Shown: positions 10,881 to 21,973, numbered from the stretch's first letter. The stretch is DNA of 64,000 nucleotides from Platerodrilus igneus (GCA_036346225.1 JARFIW010000835.1:186001-250000), one strand, 5' to 3'. The notes: generated by a model not told the origin, from the sequence alone. Numbers and translations are program-made.

Positions 10881-11410
10881 AGTCACCAAGCATCCAATTC
10901 TTTATTTGGATGGTATCGAGTACTCGCCTGCGTATGTATCCGGAGTAAAAATACGATTTGCATACGCAGCTTATTAATAAAATTAGTTTATCGAGGGAAG
11001 ATGAGAAAGGTACATCATTCCTAATAGTACAACAATCTACGCATGGGGCGTAAAGATATAAGATAGTTGTTTATATTTGTATATATTAGTTTTAAGATTC
11101 CATAATTTTTAAGTTCTTCTCCACCTTCCAAATCCTTCCGGCTTCTATCCTGGTTGACAGAGTATACGTGTTATCTCCACGTGGTATTCGCGGGACACGG
11201 CGGTTTTAGATTTCTCGGCGATGGTTGGCTAAGGCATATGTCTTGGTTAGCGAAAAGGTTTTAAAGATGGAGTTAAATAAAGATGGGTAAAATTAGTCTT
11301 TAAAACGCATAACTTTGTATGGGTGGTCCTATTTAAAATCTGTTTACAGATTTGGGGTCCCTAGAAAAATTTAATATTAGTTGATACCTAGCAAAATATA
11401 TTTATCTTAA

Positions 11411-11605
11411 AAGAGTGACTACCCCGCGTATAATAAATACAATATAACACTTGTCAACAAAAAAGTTGTAGGGAAAATTAAAGACGTATTTAATGGGGAT
11501 CCAGTATTAGAATTTGTTGGTAGTAATGTTAAGTCCTACTGTATTGTAGGCGAGAAAGATACGATTAAAAAGATTAAAGGGGTCTCACGAATTGTAGTTA
11601 AGTAA
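11411..11605 (+). pseudogene. Protein-primed DNA polymerase B, C-terminal tail remnant
   Basis: An open stretch of about 64 codons ending in TAA and lacking a start. Its order of motifs, DYP...N, then NKKVVGKIKD, VLEFVGSNVKSY and KKIKGV...VVK, matches the C-terminal segment of Polinton/bidnavirus-type family B DNA polymerases as I know them. No exonuclease or palm motifs are found anywhere in the element. Directly after the stop, the sequence resembles a fragment of the Rep-like gene (compare 11604-11700 with 10161-10265), so the locus is a patchwork. Recognition is from family knowledge and has not been searched. Confidence 0.65.
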
Positions 11606-11841
11606 AACCGAGGGTCTTACAACCTATAACGAGCATATACCTCCAAAAGGAATGGACATGCAACTACGCAGCAGTGCGCGGGAGAATAAGAATTCTCTCC
11701 AATAAGAAATTAAAGTTTCCATGTACGTAGCACCAGCCATTGGGTAATGGTCGAAATGTGGAACCTATAAAGACGATTATTAATTGTGGTTTAGAAAAAT
11801 AGTAGTTTTCGTGGACTAAATAAAATAGCTTAGACTGGTTA

Positions 11842-12036
11842 ATGTATATGGTTACATATTCTCGTACACATCCACAAACATCTGTTTACGTCCACAATGG
11901 CGATACCGGTAGTTTTTGTTTAACAAATAGTAAGAAAAATACGTCAGGTGTTAGTGCGTGGAAGCCCATAAGATCGTTGGATTCAAAAAAAACGGTGCGT
12001 GTGGTGGTCTCCGTTAGAATAATCGAAAGTGGTTAA
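11842..12036 (+). CDS. Hypothetical short ORF, right arm
   Basis: Right-arm counterpart of 5438-5623, starting MYMVTYS, 64 codons. It differs by indels that change frame internally (NTSGVSAWKP against IRQVLVRKP), so at most one version is ancestral. No function suggested. Confidence 0.25.
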   Translation: MYMVTYSRTHPQTSVYVHNGDTGSFCLTNSKKNTSGVSAWKPIRSLDSKKTVRVVVSVRIIESG

Positions 12037-12058
12037 TCAATCGTATTAGATGTTTAAA

Positions 12059-12760
12059 TAAGCGAAAGTGTAAATGCCTACATAAACAAAGATTTAATTA
12101 TCCGACAAAAAGTACGCGATGTGCTACACTTATAAAGAAAGTATGGAATGGTGCTTTTAGCGGCCCTAGCAGTAAAAGGGTGACTGACTTTTCCAAGCAA
12201 CTACAAGAATAGCAGTAGCGCAGAGAAGGGGTATGCATGTATTATACAGTTGCTACAAAATATGTTAGTTTACGCGTAGCTCGGATGTGTAATTGATCAC
12301 GACTTAAAGATCCTCGGAGGTTTAAAATTCTCGGCCTATTGTCGTTTGAAAAATGTTTGTAAATTATCAGAACAGGAGCGGGTCGAAGTATAATGGATTA
12401 TTGACTGAGTATTTGCTACCTTTACGAGGGAATTGAAGTTGACAGACATCGAGCATCTAATTCTCTATTTGGACGATATCGAGTACTTACCGGTTCTAGA
12501 AATCATTACATGCGGCCGACCGCTATGCGAAAGTGTAAAAGCCTACAGAAGCATAATTATCAGACGAAAAAGTGCGCGATGTGCTATAGAAAGTATACAA
12601 AAAAATGGTGCTTTGCCCAGTCTTAACAGTAAAAAGGAGAGTGACTTTTTCTAGCAATTACAAGAATAGCAGTAGCGCGGCGAAGGGGTATGCATGTATT
12701 ATACAGTTGCTATAAAATATGTTAGTTTACGAGAAGCTCGAACGTGCACAAATTAAATTT
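12059..12760. repeat. Pair of diverged direct repeats, right arm
   Basis: Units at 12059-12300 and 12525-12760 mirror 5178-5416 and 4726-4945. On the plus strand the second contains GCTATAAAATATGTTAG, a TATA-like box that overlaps an ATG opening a 14-codon frame (MLVYEKLERAQIKF). No larger gene is preserved. Confidence 0.7.
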
Positions 12761-13352
12761 TAATCTATAATTAACCATGGTCGTAAAAATGGGAAATTAA
12801 TGGTTAATTTAAATACTGCTAAGCATATACTTTCGCTTGGTGATTCATTTGGAAAATATTCAAGCCCACCATTTCCTAAAGTATGACGTAGAAGTTATTT
12901 AAAATTAAATTGTTGTAAGTATCCTGTAGACAGCAAGTTGGTATTTTCTTAGTAATGGTTTAAAGTGTTTTTGGTTATAGTAGCACTGCATCTTCTACAG
13001 CACGACTTGCACACAATTTGTGTGCGTGTGCTATCACCCTTTTGGATTTTTAATATGCACGCGATCCGTATAACATGGAAGACGTTTTCCGGTGTTTCTA
13101 CTAACTGCATTCGCACCATCGACGAAGCGAACCAGGTGCATGCATTGACGCTAAATGTATTGGACGAGCAGCAAGGATTATGACGTCATTTAGTTCCCCG
13201 ATGAATCCTCAACTTCGTTCGGGTGTCTTCGGAAACCTTCGGTTTGCATTCTATAGGGTACATAAAGCAGGTGCGCAAGAGTAAACTCTTTAGTTATAAG
13301 TTAGTTTGCTTACAAGTCAAGTGCTATAGTGCGGATTTTGTTTTGTACTAAA

Positions 13353-14126
13353 ATGGTATCTGCAAACGTTTTTAAGTGCAACTCTTGCGGTGCTTCCTAT
13401 ACCTGGAAAAATGCTCTCATACGGCACCAGAACAAATGTTGTGGTGCAACATCGTCCAAGGTTAAGCCGTCCGCAGCAAAGTACTTAAACTGTGGGACTT
13501 GCGGTTTCGCTTTTACGAGAATGGACAACTTACTGCGACACAAGGAAAAACAGCACGGTATGTCATTAAGCCTTAAACGTTCAGCTCCGCCAGCTGTTAA
13601 AGGACTTTGTACGAAACAACCACGAATTATGTGTAAAGTATGCGATTTCGAAATGGAAAAGAATACATATGCCGCACACTTGAGAAGCAACAGACATAAA
13701 AATGCCACAGTTACCGCTACTAGCGACGATGGTGTAGAAATGGTTAGTACAGCGTTTAACAACCGAATGGCTAGCTATCGCATAAAGAACGCCAGTGTCG
13801 ACGATTGGGTGCCCGAGTTTCTTTGGAAGCAGAAAGAGCGATTTATCCGATTAATAAATGAAAAAAGAATACAACATACAGCAGTAAAAGTCTATTGCGA
13901 ACTCTACGGCGTTTACACCAAAATAGGGGAAGAGAAGTCCGATGTGAAATCCTTTAACACAAAAAATGTGGTTATAACGTCTTCTAGTAATTTGGAGAAT
14001 ATGTATAAGGTCTTAAGCGAGACCATAAGAACAAAATCAGAGGAATTTGAAACATGCGGGTTCGGTTGGTCTTTGGAAAAAGTGCTCTATTTAGAAATAA
14101 ATATTAATAAGTATGAGCCGATATGA
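13353..14126 (+). CDS. C2H2 zinc-finger protein of the Polinton polymerase-associated type, right arm
   Basis: 257 codons from ATG (MVSANVF). Fingers at about residues 8-28 (CNSC...H), 47-68 (CGTCGFAFTRMDNLLRHKEKQH) and 94-114 (CKVC...HLRSNRH) precede a helical region. The end reads GFGWSLEKVLYLEININKY. In arthropod Maverick/adintovirus-like elements this last motif normally continues into a longer polymerase-associated protein. Here a stop and a base loss follow immediately, so the protein is C-terminally truncated. DNA or RNA binding through the fingers is plausible. It is the better preserved of the two arm copies. Confidence 0.7.
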   Translation: MVSANVFKCNSCGASYTWKNALIRHQNKCCGATSSKVKPSAAKYLNCGTCGFAFTRMDNLLRHKEKQHGMSLSLKRSAPPAVKGLCTKQPRIMCKVCDFEMEKNTYAAHLRSNRHKNATVTATSDDGVEMVSTAFNNRMASYRIKNASVDDWVPEFLWKQKERFIRLINEKRIQHTAVKVYCELYGVYTKIGEEKSDVKSFNTKNVVITSSSNLENMYKVLSETIRTKSEEFETCGFGWSLEKVLYLEININKYEPI

Positions 14127-14404
14127 GAAGTTCTAGGTTCAAAATAAAAAATTGTGAATATGTATTTAGAAATGTGGTTTACAAAATTTAAACTGTATTA
14201 GTAAAAATTGTCTGTAATAAAAAGTTTTAAGAATGGGCTTTAGATTTTCTTTTAGATATAAGCTGCAGGAAAGTTATAATTTAGAGGGTGTGTGTAAAAT
14301 GGTAAAGGGTGGTCCTGTTTTAAATCTGTTTACAGATTCGGATTCTACATAAAATTCTAGACTAACAAGATGTATCGCATGTTTAAAAAATTTATAAGGA
14401 CGGT

Positions 14405-14633
14405 CAGAAATCAAAAATCAAAATCAAAATCAAAAATCAAAAATCAAAAATCAAAATCAAAAATCAAAATCAAAATCAAAATCAAAATCAAAAATCAAAA
14501 TCAAAATCAAAATCAAAAATCAAAAATCAAAAATCAAAAATCAAAAATCAAAAATCAAAAATCAAAAATCAAAAATCAAAAATCAAAAATCAAAAATTAA
14601 AAATCAAAAATCAAAAATCAAAAATCAAAACTC
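14405..14633. repeat. (ATCAAA/ATCAAAA)n low-complexity array, right arm
   Basis: Complement of the left-arm array. The lysine/serine-rich frame running through it is not coding. Confidence 0.95.
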
Positions 14634-15064
14634 TTAAAATGGGGGTACTTCCCTAGGGGGGGGGGGATGCAATCTGAAAAACTCCTAGAGATTCGGGTAG
14701 CTGAGAAAATTCTAATATTAATTGATACCAAACAAGATAGGTTTATCTCAAAAGATGCAATGGCTAGACAAAGAAAACTATTTGGTTCAGATGAAAGATA
14801 AAAAAATGGCTAGTCGAAGAAAACTTTTTGGTTCAGATGTGGGAGGAAATGAGGATGCTCATTTATCTCGAAAGATGAAAAATTTAAGATATATTTATCT
14901 CGAAAGATGAAAAATGGTTAGTCGAAGAAAACTTTTTGGTTCAGATGTGTGAGGAAATGAGGGACCTCCTCATTTCCTCCTTATGGGAATTTACATGTAA
15001 ATGAGTGAGGAAATGAGGGATTCTGGAGGAAATGAGGGGGTGGGATTGTCAATTATACTCTACT

Positions 15065-15070
15065 AGAAGT
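15065..15070. repeat. 6-bp target-site duplication, right
   Basis: AGAAGT, identical to 2362-2367, directly after the terminus CTCTACT. Confidence 0.9.
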
Positions 15071-15349
15071 TGTAATTATTCTATAATTATGTTTCCAAAA
15101 GTCATTACTATCTGGCCATCTCACCTCACTAATACCTAAAATGTCCAGCTTTTCCTTTCTCATTTCGACTAATAAATTCGTTAACTTATCTACTCTAAGT
15201 AATGACCTTACATTCCAAGTCCCTATCACTAAATCGAACTGTTGTTTTATATTCTTACGATGACGAGCCCCAAGTACCCCCTCCCGGAGATCCGAATGAG
15301 GGAGTATTTTACCTCCGGACAAGAATTTTACTTGTGAGCTCTCCATCAT
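15071..15349 (-). pseudogene. RTE endonuclease, N-terminal part (copy 1)
   Basis: Start ATG at 15349 (MMESSQV). The characteristic GKILPHSDLREGVLGARHR leader, the catalytic-domain opening GTWNVRSLL, and LDILGISEVRWP with its metal-binding glutamate are present. The frame is cut by the inserted element after IITTSS and continues at 2361. Copies 2 and 3 of the family at 47.6 and 54.8 kb have diverged versions of the same motifs. Confidence 0.9.
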
Positions 15350-15640
15350 ATATATTTCGTGTTTTAGGCCACGCACACCTGGGAAATATTGTGGTAGGCT
15401 CCCATATCTTTCCACAACGCAGTTTTTAAAGATTTTAGCAAAAAGCCGTATCCGTCACGGCCAACCCCCAACAAGCTTGTAAATTATTGAGGATCGCCCG
15501 AGACCAACCGACCCTCCTCCAATATCTTTTAGCCAGCAAGGCTGCTGCCCCTTGCTGCGCCTTTTAATCGCCTTTTACGATAAGCAGGCTTACTATAGTA
15601 GTATTCTTTATCCCCTACTATAGGGAAATATACAGCCCAC
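15350..15640 (-). mobile_element. RTE copy 1, 5' leader
   Basis: GC-richer DNA upstream of the endonuclease start, consistent with the 5' untranslated region of the LINE. The exact 5' boundary is not visible and 15640 is approximate. Confidence 0.5.
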
Positions 15641-16261
15641 ACATTTCATAGATAATGTTATAAAATTTACCTACTTTATCTAAAGGAAAGTTGGTTAATT
15701 GAACTTCCACTAAAATTCAGCTAAATAGTTATGCACAAAATTAAAGTAAGTATTCTGGATATCATAATATGTGATATTATTTTGTGTTTCATTATTTATG
15801 CAGAGAACACACGTTTGCAATATGTGGAATGATGTTTATCACCCGGTATTTTAAGTGCTTGGGTAAATTTTATTAACAAAAGCACAACATAGGCCACTTT
15901 TGCACTCCGTTTGAAAAATTTATAATCCTGAATGTTAGTTTTAGCATTCGAACTACTGTGGACGTCAAACCATGCAATACCTTATAAGCTTTTCTGCTTC
16001 AATCATCCAGGAATAAAGAACCATCAACATTTATTTCACATTGGTTGCAATAAATGCATAAATTCATTTTGATACTTTGAAATCTTAACTTTTGTTTATA
16101 TAAGTTCAAGTTCCTTATGAACAATTTTGCTTACTTATTTGTAGTAATTGATCAAGTCAAAGGTGCACTTTGATATGTTTATAATGATTATGGTTTAAAT
16201 TTAGTAAACAAATGAAAACACCTAATCAGCACTTTTTATTTCTTACATTTTTTAATACCAG
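15641..16261. other. No recognisable gene or repeat
   Basis: AT-rich DNA with stops in all frames. I see no structure beyond base composition. Confidence 0.5.
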
Positions 16262-16620
16262 TTAATTACTTGCATCATCATCACCATTAGGTCTTCAGTC
16301 CTGGAACTAGTTGGACGTGTACCTCTCTTTCATTATCTGTGTGCAGTGGTTTAATCTAGGTGTTTTTCCTTTCTTGGCTTCTAATATATCCCACACTATT
16401 CCCTCATGCAGTAGAGCCTGTCCTATTATCCGATCTTTCCTTTTTTTTTACTATTTTCCACACATTTCTTCCTTTATTATTTCTAGAACCCCTTATTCTT
16501 ACCTTTGTTTTTCATCATACGTCTGTAGCACCACATTTCAAGGGCTTCTATTCATTCATGCCTGCTTCTTCTACTGTTTGCGTTTCACAGCTGCACAGTG
16601 GCATGTAACAAATATTGAAC
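16262..16620 (-). mobile_element. RTE 3'-end fragment
   Basis: It ends in (ATG)n-type repeats next to AGGTCTTCAGTCCTGGAAC, the same 3' end as at 51560-51590 and 57298-57335 read in reverse. Upstream on the minus strand are remnants of the RT tail (around 16525, 'GAAATGTGGTGCTACAGACG'-like in inverse). The two plus-strand open frames here are shadows. Confidence 0.8.
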
Positions 16621-17330
16621 TATGTATTTTCACCATATAATTTAAAGGTTATATAGTAAAAACTCGATGCAAAATGTTCTAAATTTTCAGTACCACTTTT
16701 ATCATTAATTATCTATCTACTTCTATGTATAACCTGATTTTTTTGATAGAAATAATTTCACAACTGCTTTCAAAGTCTTAATCTCTACAATTGATTAAAA
16801 TAAAACAAGAATTTTGTTTTCTTGCTCGTTAGGTTTAATTGATGATCGTTTAAGTTTCTCTTTGGTTATGTACTTCAAATAAAATGGTAAAATTGGTGAA
16901 AATGTTAGTTATGATTTAAATTAGTATTAAATATTAGCCTGCAAAGCATATTCTCATCAGGCGTTTCTCGTTGGTATTAGGGCTTTAGAATTATTATTAT
17001 TAAAACAAAAAGGCATATCTCAGAAAAACGCAAAAAGTAATTGTTATTAATTAATTAATATTAAATTTCATAGTTCCTGTTGTCAACCATATAATTAACG
17101 TTCGCTATAAAATATAATTTTCAATCAGTAATTAATTCGATATTCAGAGTTATAGGTAAATTAGTCCTTCCATTTTTCTTTAAATCGCTCTATCGTGACG
17201 TAACAAAATTTGAGATACACCATTTCATTTTAATAACGACGATATGCAAAAATGTATACAATGTGCCATACAAGGCACAACCTAAGCCAATAAAAACTCA
17301 TTATTGGTAATATCCATCAACCTCATGGGA
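16621..17330. other. No recognisable gene
   Basis: AT-rich spacer, stops in all frames, no terminal repeats seen. Confidence 0.5.
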
Positions 17331-17349
17331 AAGAATACACATTAGATGT

Positions 17350-18039
17350 TGCTATGTATGCTGGTTAAACATTTCTTCTAGTTGTTGGCGCATATTCAAA
17401 ATGTACTGAAATTTTTATTGTAAACTCATCGATGACTACATTATATACTATTGATGTTCTAAAATCTTTATTTGCACGATATGGCCACCCACACGTAATT
17501 GTCTCTGATAATCACTCTAGATTTGTTGGTATACAATTTCAACAATATTTAAAAGAAAAAGGAATAAGACATATTACATCTCCATCATACAATGCAGCAA
17601 CTAATGGACAAACCGAACGTTGTGTCATGAAGCAAGCAATTAGATGTTTGTCAAATGATGGGAATGCATTAAGAAATTTACAAACATTCCTACTCTCATA
17701 TCAATGTACACCGCATGCATTGACAGGTGAAAGCCCAGCAGAAATATTTCTAAAAAGGGAATTACATTCAAATTCGTCATTACTGCAACCTAAACTACCA
17801 GAAAAAATTGATTGCAAATTAAAAAAAGATATCTTTTATTCAAAGACCCAGTTTTCAACACTGGACAAAAAGTCGCTGTACGGAACTACACTAATCCAAG
17901 TAAGAAGTGGGTATTCGGGTACATAATTTCACAAGATGGTCAACTCCAGTACACAGTACAAGTTCAAAATGAGTTGTGGAGACGCCATGTACCACAAATT
18001 CGGGAAATTGACATCATACCAAAAACGAACTACCTATAA
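17350..18039 (+). pseudogene. Ty3/gypsy-type integrase fragment
   Basis: The catalytic core lacks its first part. It reads GAYSKCTEIF..., then FARYGHPHVIVSDNHSRF with the second catalytic Asp, and SPSYNAATNGQTERCV with the catalytic Glu. After about 17800 the frame shifts to one reading FKDPVFNTGQKVAVRNY and KWVFGYI, the C-terminal chromatin-facing domain. LTRs, RT and gag are absent nearby. The closest type by eye is the K02A2.6-like Ty3 integrase common in insects. Confidence 0.85.
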
Positions 18040-18239
18040 ATATGAGACATCATACATTACCAGTATCAGTATATATAGCAGGAGGAAGCAAATCACAAGA
18101 GTGTAATGTTAATGAAAATACATTGAAGTAGCGACTACTCCAAAAGGTTCCCAAGAACCAGTACAACCAGGAAGTACCAACCTACCAGGAACATGGCTTT
18201 CTAGATGGCCGGAGATGTGTTTGTGAAGATGCTCTTTGT

Positions 18240-19286
18240 ATATTATAAATGTTGCAAAACAAACGTTTGTAGTTTACTGATTTGTGTTAATTGTAAGGAA
18301 TATTTTCATCAAACTTGTGCGGAAAGAAAAAAATATTAAAAACACTGCAATAATAAAATAATATGTTGTTAAGACAAACTAACCCCTCAAAATCAATATG
18401 ATAACTATTTATATGAATGAGTTTTGTTATTAAAAGAATTAAGTCAACAAAAGGAAGTAATTATTAAAGATAAAGGTGTTATTAATAAACTTATGGAAGA
18501 TAAAATTCAAATTTTAGAAGCTCAAATAAACAAACAAGGTACAATTACCACATTTGATACAGAAGCAATAACAGATGTCGATAATGTAATCAAAACTGAC
18601 TAGATTGCATCAGAACATAACTTCAAAACAAATAGGAGACTTCAGTATAGTGATGTAAAACAAGAGGGTCTTTTACTGAAAAGTACTAGTAGTGCATCTT
18701 AGAATGATATTAAGAAAAATCTACTTTAAAAAATAGACCCCAAAGTGTTCAATCAGTACAAATTAGGGAATGGGAGAACATTCCCTGGTAATAAAAGTAA
18801 TAAAAAGTGATAACAGAGAAGCTATTACTCAGATAAGAAAATAATAGCAAAATCTTGTGGTGATGATTTTAAGGTACAAATTCAAGAAAAGTTGCTTTCA
18901 AAAATTATGATTAACGGTGTAAGCGAGGTGCATTTTAGTAATACGAATTTAAAAAATATAATTATGAAGCAAATTGAAATTCAGGAAGGTCAACAAGGTT
19001 TTATTTTGATATCAAGTATAAAACTAAGGTGCGATATAATTCCTTTGATATTACTGTTGAGGCTGATGTGAATACATTTAAAAATGTTATAAACAATAGC
19101 TTTTTGTATGTAGGCCTGAATAGATGTAGAGTTCATGAAGCATTTAGAGTGTTACGTTACTACCACTGTTGTCAATATGGCCATATAGCCAAAGATTGCA
19201 CTAACAATACAACTTCTGGAATATGCGCTAGAAATCATAATTTTATAGAGTGCAAAGTGAGTCATCAACAAAATATGTCTAAGTGA
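18240..19286 (+). pseudogene. LINE ORF1 relic with PHD-like and CCHC fingers
   Basis: A cysteine-rich stretch (CCKTNVCSLLICVNCKEYFHQTC, 18250-18335) resembles the PHD-type finger of CR1/L2-type ORF1 proteins. It is followed by a lysine/glutamine-rich coiled-coil-like region with many stops and by a zinc knuckle region (YYHCCQYGHIAKDCTN, 19160-19205; one expected Cys differs). It may be the ORF1 of the LINE whose ORF2 begins at 27.08 kb, separated by later insertions. That link is inference. Confidence 0.55.
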
Positions 19287-19463
19287 AAATGAATAAATTA
19301 CATTCTCAATAATAAAAAATTTAGAACTAACATTAATGTAAACCACGGTGTTAATTTTCATAAATGTCCTTCATATAATATGGTTGTGAAGGCAATTACT
19401 AAAAAAACTCAATATGGATTATAGCAATCACAGCTTCTTATATATATATAAGAAGAAGAGAAA

Positions 19464-20060
19464 AATCTAATATTAATTGATACCAAACAATATAGATTTA
19501 TCTCGTGGGTGGAAATGTGGAGAAAGATTTATCTCGCAGAGGGTATATGTGTAACTTTGTAAGGGGTGGTCCTATTGTAAATCTGTTTGCATAGTTGGAT
19601 TGGGTGTAAAATTCTAGACTAATTTGATGTATCGCATGGCTAAAAAATTTATAAAGACCACCAGAAATCGCTACCAGCAAAAAATCCTAAAATTGGGGTA
19701 GCTCTCTGGGAGATGATGCAATCTAAAAAATTCCTAAAGGTTTGGGTAGCTGAGAAAATTCTAATATTAATTGATACTAAACAAGATAGGTTTATCTCGA
19801 AAGATGCGATGGCTAATCGGAGAAAACTATTTGTTAGGTTTGCTTATAGAGCAAAGAGCAAGATTTAGTGGTTTAGGACTTTAAAAGGGTATAACTTTGC
19901 AGGGGGTGGTTGGATTTTAAATCAGTTTGCAGATTCAAATTCTGCTTAAAATTTTAGACTAATTTGATGAGTCGTATGTCTAAAATATTTATAAGGACGG
20001 TCAGAAATCGTTACCGGTAAAAAATCTTAAAATGAGGGTAGCTTTCTGGGGGATGGCGCA
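19464..20060. mobile_element. Relic of a related Polinton-type terminus, left piece (two tandem units)
   Basis: Sequences such as AATATTAATTGATACCAAAC, TTTATAAGGACGGTCAGAAATC and ATCTGTTTGCA follow the order seen in the terminal part of the 12.7-kb element (14300-14760), but with GGTGGAAATGTGGAG in place of its GGAAATGAGG core. The unit occurs twice (about 19540-19770 and 19890-20060). The piece stops at 20060, where errantivirus env sequence begins. Confidence 0.75.
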
Positions 20061-20745
20061 GGTTACTGCGTTTTCTAATGTTGCTAGGATTTGTTGAATT
20101 AAGGTTAGGGTCGATATTATCTGGTTGTATGTCGTGTTGAATCTGATTAAATCTCGCATGCCTAACATGGTAGTTCGCATGTTATTTTCTAAGGTTTCTA
20201 TTCGATTGGCTATACTATCTTGAGTTCTAACTAGTTTTCTTAGGGCTTCATTAAATTTGATGATCGTTGATTGAGTTAACGATATTTGGTTACTAATTAT
20301 GGCTTTGATGTCGTTTTGGTTTTCTATTAATTGTTGTATCGCGTTGTCATAGCGTTCTGCGTCTTGGTTATCTAGATTTCCGGTAATTGCTTTGATTATG
20401 TTTCCTAATCCGTTGATTAGTCCTCTTTTTCTTCTCGTCATTTGTTCTGTAGGTATTAGTCGATTAAACTTGTCTTCTATATTTTTCAAAATGCTTTCTG
20501 TTATACTGTCGTAGTTCATCATTTCTATTGCGTATTCTTTTCCGAATTTTGTTGTGCCCATTGATTGTTTTAGTCGAAAATAATTGTTTCTTATTATTTG
20601 AAATTCTTGTTTCAGCTCGGTTAAATCGAATTTTTGTGCAAAGGTCCAATAATCTATAGTGTTCTGCATACTGCCTAATTTTGTTGGTAGTATATCGGAG
20701 TTGTTCTTTATGTCTTCAGTTATAATTTCTGCGTCCGTTCTACCT
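20061..20745 (-). pseudogene. env: Errantivirus envelope (F-like) protein, truncated
   Basis: Envelope of gypsy-type errantiviruses, related to baculovirus F fusion proteins. A dibasic furin-type site (RRKR) at about residue 81 of the ATG-initiated frame is followed by a glycine-rich, fusion-peptide-like segment and long amphipathic heptad-like helices. The reading frame then runs into the neighbouring Polinton relic (residues after the last env codons are not env), so the transmembrane anchor and tail are missing. The frame is open upstream of the first ATG, overlapping the end of the integrase frame. Not functional. Confidence 0.8.
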
Positions 20746-21973
20746 GGGTGGAGGTTGACGGTAAGGGTGACGATTGTCCATCTGAAAGTACAGGGTGTCT
20801 TAAACTTTTGAGGTGAACATATTTTGTTATCTTGCCGTCGTCTATCGCGGCTACGTTTTTGTCGGATATTCGTTTTATTTTAAAGGGGCCTAAATTTCTC
20901 GGTGTCGTTTTGTGTCTTTTGCTTTGGTAATTTTTCTCAAATACGGTTTGTCCTATAGAAAATTTGTTTATGTCTGAGTTTTTATTACGGGTCGCGGTAA
21001 TACGTTCTTTATCGTTATCTAACTTATCCTTTACTTTGTCATAAGTTATTTTTATTTTCTCTTTGTGATCTTTAGCGTATTGCTGATAGATTTCTTTGTT
21101 ATAATGTATATCGTACGGCTTTCGTGAATCTGAGTGTCCTAGGGTTAGTTCTAAGGGTGTAAAATTTGTCGTTGAATGAATTGTGTTATTATACGCGATT
21201 AATGCGTATGACATTGAGTTAGTTATGTGTTCTTTCTTGTAATTTATTTTTAATAATCTGATCTGTTCTAATAGGGTTGAATGTAGTCTCTCAATTAGTC
21301 CGTTGGATTCAGGGTGGTTTTCAGTTATAAAGTGAATTTTTATTTTGTGTAATTCGAAGGTGTTTTGAATTGTTTCGTTTTTGAACTCGTTTCCGTTGTC
21401 TAACGTTATTGTTTCGGGTGTTCCGTAAAATGTAAAATAGTGTAGAAATCCTTGAGTTACGTCTATACTATTTTTAGAAGTGATTGGTATTGCTTGTCCT
21501 ATTTTCGTAAATGCGTCCACGATTGTTAGGTAACTTTGTGCTTCTACTACTAGAGTATCTGCATGTAATTTCTGGAAAGGTTTGTCTGGTGTTTTAGTCA
21601 ACATTAAGGGTATCTTTGGGGGTTTTCTGTCATATTTGGCTTTATCACATAATTCGCACTGATTGATAATGTCTGTAGTTAATTCTTTCATGTCCTTGAA
21701 ATAGTAACGTCTCATGATTTGTTTTAGGGTCTCGTTTATTCCTCGATGGTTAGTCTTTCCTTCGTGTTGGTTTCTTATTACATCGTTTATTTCGCCAGGG
21801 TCGTGCAATGTTATTAATTTTCTTGTGCATCTTATAAGTTCGGGGCCAGAATTGTTGAATAGTTTAACATATATTTCTGAAAATCGTTTGTACAAGTTTT
21901 CCGTGTTAAAATAAAAGTAAAATCGTTTTTTCTCGGGGGTGTATTCCTTTAGAATTTTAATTATGTGATTCAT
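20720..21973 (-). pseudogene. pol: Errantivirus integrase region of pol
   Basis: The open frame has the zinc-binding HHCC segment (H..H then CELC near residues 75-112), the catalytic Asp in LHADTLVV, the second Asp in TLDNGNEF and the Glu in SNGLIERLHS, then a GPF/Y-type C-terminal module (RNLGPFKIKR). All three acidic catalytic residues are present. It is separated by a frame break from RNase H upstream and overlaps env downstream in another frame. Confidence 0.9.

Larger units (their letters stand above)
2368..15064. mobile_element. Palindromic Polinton/Maverick-like non-autonomous element (12.7 kb)
   Basis: The boundaries are set by the 6-bp duplication and by the fact that the RTE frame is restored on excision. 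Ends are 5'-AGTAGAG...CTCTACT-3'. Left arm (2368-7781) and right arm (about 9688-15064) are inverted, nearly identical copies, and the centre (7782-9687) is unique. Cargo is a broken replication-initiator-like gene, a C2H2 zinc-finger protein in both arms, and a tail of protein-primed DNA polymerase B. No retroviral-type integrase, protease, ATPase or capsid gene was seen, so the element is presumably non-autonomous. Target duplication, AG start and polymerase tail favour Polinton/Maverick. The very long arms are unusual for that group. Confidence 0.75.
9688..15064. repeat. Right inverted arm of the palindromic element
   Basis: Reverse-complement match to 2368-7781 throughout, ending in ...CTCTACT before the target duplication. 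Gene content mirrors the left arm. Confidence 0.9.

Noticed and set aside
14370..14600. Lys/Ser/Asn-rich frame in the right arm
   Set aside because: Translation of the ATCAAA(A) repeat; the left arm array has a different length and no matching frame.
2368..15064. Assembly artefact (false inverted duplication)
   Set aside because: Arms differ by many independent substitutions and indels, and the 6-bp duplication and restored RTE frame fit a biological insertion; long reads would still be decisive.
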